A stretch of 64,000 bases of DNA from Ariolimax columbianus. Lineage: Eukaryota; Mollusca; Gastropoda; Stylommatophora; Arionidae. Each line of letters opens with the position of its first letter. Position 1 is the stretch's first letter. Both the position numbers and the translations under genes were made by a program. Where the stretch lies: NCBI GenBank assembly GCA_036924085.1, contig JAVGWX010000011.1, positions 37,513,210 to 37,577,209 of the forward strand, read 5' to 3'. Positions 53,001 to 59,000 of this stretch are shown in pieces. Below the pieces are notes generated by a model, which was not told where the DNA came from, ran no database searches, and saw only the letters and a list, made by a program, of their open reading frames with translations.

Positions 53001-56000
53001 TGATTGGTTGTTATGTCTGAGTCTGTCCCTCTGACTGCAGCTCTGAAGTGGGCAACCCACCATGACGGAGTTTTCAACTGCATGCAGCAACTATGGTCTC
53101 ACGATAAATGTTAGAAAAACTTATGTTATCTTCGAGCCTTCCCCTGAGAAGTTGTACATTGAACCAAACATTACTGTACAGAACCAACATCTTCAGACAG
53201 TTAATAGCTACACCTATCTAGGGAACGATGAGGCTAACGTCTGGTCAGGCAAAACACACTGATCAGATAATGTTAGCCAGGGTCAGGAGAAATATACTGG
53301 CCAAGACCCTCACCTGACCTCCTCGTTGGTTGTCCTGGGAACGGGCTGTTGTTGAGGACAATAGTATGGCTAACAAGGTGAGGTTCGACATGATCCCCGT
53401 AGTAGTGAGCGACACGCAGATGAAACCAAGCATAGCACAACTGCCTGGAGGACCCTGGTCCACCTTCATCAGTATGCTCGGGATGTGAGGAAAGCTATGA
53501 CAACCTGCCACTTAACGCCCTTTTTAGGGCGCACAAAAGAGTAACCTACTCATTGTGGGCATTCGCAAAAAACAACAACACCTACCTAGGCAGTCCCCTC
53601 ACTAGAATGTATCCTGAAAGGGGCGTTAAGTGGTGGGTTGAAGTAGCTTTCCTAACATCCTGAGCGTGCCGATAGTGTACCAAGGTCCTTTAAGTGATTG
53701 TGCTATGCTTGGTTGCCACTTGGAGACAGAATAGGGTCTTGGTCAATGAAAACTCCAGAGATCATCAACAATAATGTTCCAATGGCTACCCTTTCACTGC
53801 GGAATTACATGAAACAAGACAGCTGACGCTCTAACAAAAGATGGCAGTAAAAAGGTACAATTTAATCGAGTATCATGCAGAGAGATCAAGAACATCATCA
53901 GAAATCAGTATATACACCAATGGAGAGAAGACAGAAACATAAGCAGTAGACCAGACCCAATTCACCAGCTCAAAAGAAACCAATAAACTAACTTATTTCG
54001 CCTGAAAACTGGTCAATGCAGACTACTAGAACATCTATACCGTCAAAAGATCTCACACACTGATGAATGCCCATGTGGAACAGGTAGCCAGGATCCGGAA
54101 TACATTCTACAGGAATGCCCACTCTATAGGGAAATGAGATGCCAGACCTGGCCTGAGAGTGCGGAGCTGAGACAAAAGCTGTGGGACAGCTGCTCCAACC
54201 TGGTAAAGACTACAGACTTCCTCATGACAACTGGCCTGCAGATATAGTATGAGCAAAGATCCTGAATGCAAAGAAGAAGGGTTTTGGTCAATTATAGGGT
54301 GCTGGCCCTCAATGCAAGCAGCCAGCAATGATCTGCTGTCAGCTCATTCACTGCTGCATCTTTGGAAATTTTATAGATTCGTTTTTATAATATAGGCATC
54401 GTTGTAACAGTCAGCAGTATCCGGCATCAGAATACCATGACCTTCTCCAATCAATGCAGGGACCATGACTGTGGGTGACCTTGTGATGGTGAATGGCCTT
54501 CTGTTCCAGCTGTCCCTGCCACTCAACTTCCTGGGATCGGTCTACAGGGAAGTTCGTCAGTCCCTGATTGACATGCACACAATGTTTAGCCTGCTGAATA
54601 TGTCCACTAGTATCAAGGTGAGATTTGCGCTCCTCCTCTGTTCATCATTTCTCCATCTTGTTGTTTTTTCATTATGATTATCAATTTGTCATTCTCTCAA
54701 TCTACGAGGGTCGCTCCGAAACTAATGCCTCCTATTTTATTATGGTGGCCCACAACGTAAAAAGTGGATTATCGCTGTTTGATGGCAGTAGTTTTTTTGT
54801 TTTTCGTGTGTGTGCGTTTGCCTTATTTCTCGATTCTCCAAGGCGGTGTGCAGTGCACTATGTTTTGCACCTGTCGGCCCCGTGCATCCAACTTCGGCAT
54901 GCATTTTACGTGAGAGTCTGCTTCCCCGGGGTAATGGCCGGTGTTGTGATTGCGGAGCAAACCCAGCACCTTTGGGTTGTGGGCCATGTCACTAGCCCAC
55001 GCGGCCCCTGCAGAAGAGTTTGAACCTTCCTGCCCAATATCCATGAAATTTTCTTTCAGTGTGACCGGTGGCAAAATGACTTCTGACATGAAAATGCGTT
55101 TGAAGCAAAGGTGTGTAACTGAATTCCCCCATGAGGAAAACAATTGCATCCACTGACATTCATCAAACGTTTGCGGAGACCAATCAGTGGATATTAGTAC
55201 ATTGAAGTGGTGAGTGGCGCATTTTCAGAGTCAGACCAGAGAAGAAAACATACTCTCTTTTGCAACACAATAATGCCAGACCACCTACCAGTTTGAAGAC
55301 CGTGGAGCACATTGCTAATCTTGGCTGGATTGTCCTACCACATCCACCATATAGTCCAGATTTAGACCTTCTGACTTCCATCTGTTCAGGCCGATGAAAG
55401 ATGGACTGCGTGGGGAACATAATCCTAGCAACGATGCAGCAATAGCAGCTGGGAACAGGGGGGCACCTCCATTGGTGCAGATCTTTACGAGCACAACATG
55501 CATGCTCTTGCTCATGGAAGGAGAAAATGTATAGCCAAGGGTGGTAACTGTCTAAAAATAAGTATCTCATTGAAGATGAGAATACGAGAGTGGAGCTACA
55601 AATGTGGACTGCCAGGGCTATGACAAATCTTACCTCACTGAAGTCGATTTGGAGAGATAACAACATATCTCACATCACTAACATCAATGTAATGTGGAAA
55701 TTGACCCAATCTGTGTACCTGTATGCTTGTGAAACATGGACATTAATTGCTGCATTGTAGCGGAAAATCCAGGTCATGAAGATGTGGTATTTCAGAGCGA
55801 TCCTTGTAATATCAAGATCACGTAACAATGTCAATGAATGTAATATTGTCTGACAATTTCTCAGACCGTATTTGGACCTCCTTTCAATTATAAAACCAAG
55901 TAGTTATACTATGAGGCGTGTTCAAATGAAACCGGACCTAACTGCACTATGTGAACATACGTATGATGTGCATGATGATGTCACTTCTGATGTAAACAGC

Positions 56001-59000
56001 ACATACCAACAAAAGTGTGTCAAAGACAACAGTGAAGAACTGGACAACAAAGTTCAAAGAAGGACGTGAGTTAACGAAGGATCTTCCAAGACCAGGTCAG
56101 GCACATATTGTTGCGTCAGAAGATGCCATCACAAAATTTATGCAACTCTGGACAGATTCTGTATCACACTTGCCATGTTTTCATCGGTCTGCTGAAGAAA
56201 CTATGAAGTTAGGTCCGGTTTCATTTGAACAAGCCTCGAAGTACGGCCATAGGATATGTTTTTATGGTTACTCAATGTGATACTCTGAGGTACAGTTACT
56301 GACAAGAGAAAGAGAGGTTGCCTCAGGTGAGCAGACATTATTTGAAACCACAACACACACAATAGATATAGAGTACGATGGTGATGGACAGTACATGTTG
56401 TACTGAGACGTGATGTTCCTACGACCTCCTAGTTTACGGGACAGATGAGACGAGAGCTTCTTCATACACTTTTAAGCTGCGACTTAGGGGAGGAAGACTA
56501 TTATCTGCTCAGGTACAACATATTGATCAGACATGTTAGTCAGGGTCAGGCAAAATATACTGGCCAAGACCCTCTCCTCGGCTTCCTCGTAGCCCTCCAA
56601 AGAAACGAGTTGTTTTCATGGCAGACTGGCTAACGTGATGAGGGATCGACATGATCCCCGTAGTAGTGAGCGACATAAAGATGAAGCCAAGCATAGCACA
56701 GGTGCCTGGAGGACCACGATCCACCTTATCAGCACACTCGGGATGTGAGGAAAGCTAATGCAACCCACCACTTAATATCCGTTTCAGGCCGCACAAAAGA
56801 GTAAACCTGCTGTGGGCATTCGAAACAACAAGCTGCAAGTTTTAAAATATCAACTGAAAGCAATGTTTATCTATTTACATTCTCCGTAGAACTTGTCTAT
56901 GAATGTTCCTGTTTGTGGCCATTTCTGCTTTCTCTGTTCCTCGCATGTTTGGTTATCCATATCTCAGTGGCTACTGGAAAATTCGCAAACGTCCTGAGAG
57001 CTGAGGCACTAAAAATAACTGCAATAGTCATCGTGGAAAACAAGAACCATGTCAGAGACAAGATAGACTTCCTTACAGATTCCCTGTCAGTCATAATGGC
57101 CCTCAGTAACCATAAAAACAATTAATTAGATAACCAGTCTGAGGCACTCATGAATACAAGCTAAAAATTTAAACAGAGTGAAAATTCCGTGAATCTCTGC
57201 ACACTAAGATACACGGAAATAGGAGGCAGGTAGACAGGCAAAAGAGGGAGGAGGCAAACCCCAAACTGACGACAGAGCTACATATGAAGAAATGAAGACA
57301 AAGATAACATTTAACTTCAAAGACAAGTGGCACAGAGAACACCCAGGATCTGATATAGCAGAAGCATACTACTCTTTGTCAAGAAGAGATCAAGTGACAA
57401 TCGAAAGGCTGAAAAATGAAATGTCCAACAAATCAAAAGTTGGACGTGCAGACATGTGCCCATGTGGGGAGAATAAACAAACAGTGGGGCATATTCTGCA
57501 GGTCTGCATGCTCCACGAGAGGAGCAGAGTAACTACAGAAAGGATAGCTTTTGGCTACCTAACATCAAGCTTTTGGCTATCTAACATCAACTTTTGGCTA
57601 CCTGACATCAGAGACTAACTTTTGGCTACCTGACGTCAGACACTAGCTTATACGCTACCTGACATCAGACACTAGCCTTCAGCTACTTGACATCAGAAAC
57701 TAGCATTTGGCTACCTGTTATCATCAGACACTAGCATTTGGCTAACTGACATCATACTCTAGCTTTTGGCTACCTGACATCAGGCACTAGCTAATGGCTA
57801 CCTGACATCAGACACTAGCTTTTGGCTAGCTGACATCATACCCTAGCTTATGGCTAGCTAACATCAGACACTAGCTTATGGCTAGCTGACATCATACCCT
57901 AGCTTTTGGCTACCTGACATCAGACACTAGCTTATGGCTACCTGACATCATACTCTAGCCTTTGGCTAGTTGACATGATACACTGATTGAATGCCAGGAT
58001 TCCAGTTCCAGGTGGTATCTCAGTCTGTTGTGGGTTGTGCAAGTCTAAATATTTCCACCTGTTCCACATTTGTTGAGCAGCTAGCTTCTTCTTCGTTTGT
58101 TCTGTCTCCCGCTACTACGCGCTAAAAAGGGCTTTGCAAGTAGCAGGTTGTTGTCCAGAGAATGAAAAGCATTGTGTCGTAGTTTACAGCTTCACTGCAA
58201 TATTTGCACCTTTTGGTTCGACACATACGACTTTAGCAAATATTTTTTAGTACCTGGTTAGCCTTCCCTCTTCGAACCCTCATACTTAACCAGTCTGCTC
58301 TGCTGCAACCTGTTATTTAGGATCACCGCGTGGAGGCGTAGAAGGGTCTTGGCAGCTCTGGTTTGCTGGCCCTGAAACTAGCTGTCAGCTATGGGTCACT
58401 GACCTTTGCAGTTCATGCACTCCTTTTGTTGAGCAGCTGATATAAACATCATGTTTTTGGTGGCTTGGATGCTTGGCGTTCTACTTGTTCTTGTATCTAT
58501 ACCTGATAGACCTATTCACCTCTTCTTAAGTTAAACGTGTGTCAGGTTAAACTGGCCTTTTACTTATCTATCAGCCTCTTCTTCAAATCTCCATCCAATT
58601 TATTGCATTTTCAGAGTAAACTGAATGCCCCCATGCTCCAGGTAACTCCCCCAGAGTCCACCATCACATTCCAAGATGTATACTTTGAGTATGTGAAAGG
58701 ACATCGCATTCTAAATGGATTGAATTTTACTGTTCCTTCTGGCAAGAAGATAGCAATTGTCGGAGGCAGTGGATCTGGGTGAGTGTTCTTTTGTTGTTAA
58801 CTTAACTTAACGTCTTTATACTGGTTTAGAAGACTCTGCAGAGTCTGTATACAACCAGTGACATTTACATTACCTTGCTCTAAAAGGTATGTGCATCCTA
58901 TTTATTCTTAAATACATTAATTGTCCCTGCCTCAACTACCTCCTGTGGCGATGCATTCCAAGCATTCATCACTCTCTGGCTAAACAAATATTTCCTAATA

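Larger units (their letters stand above)
49783..53045. repeat. short tandem repeat interrupted by the piggyBac element
   Basis: Units of about 70-80 bases (CTGATTGGTTGTCATGTCTG, CCTCTGACTGCAGC, CAGACAGTATTAATCTG) occur at 49805-49888 and 52927-53045. The transposon occupies the TTAA of one unit. Confidence 0.82.
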
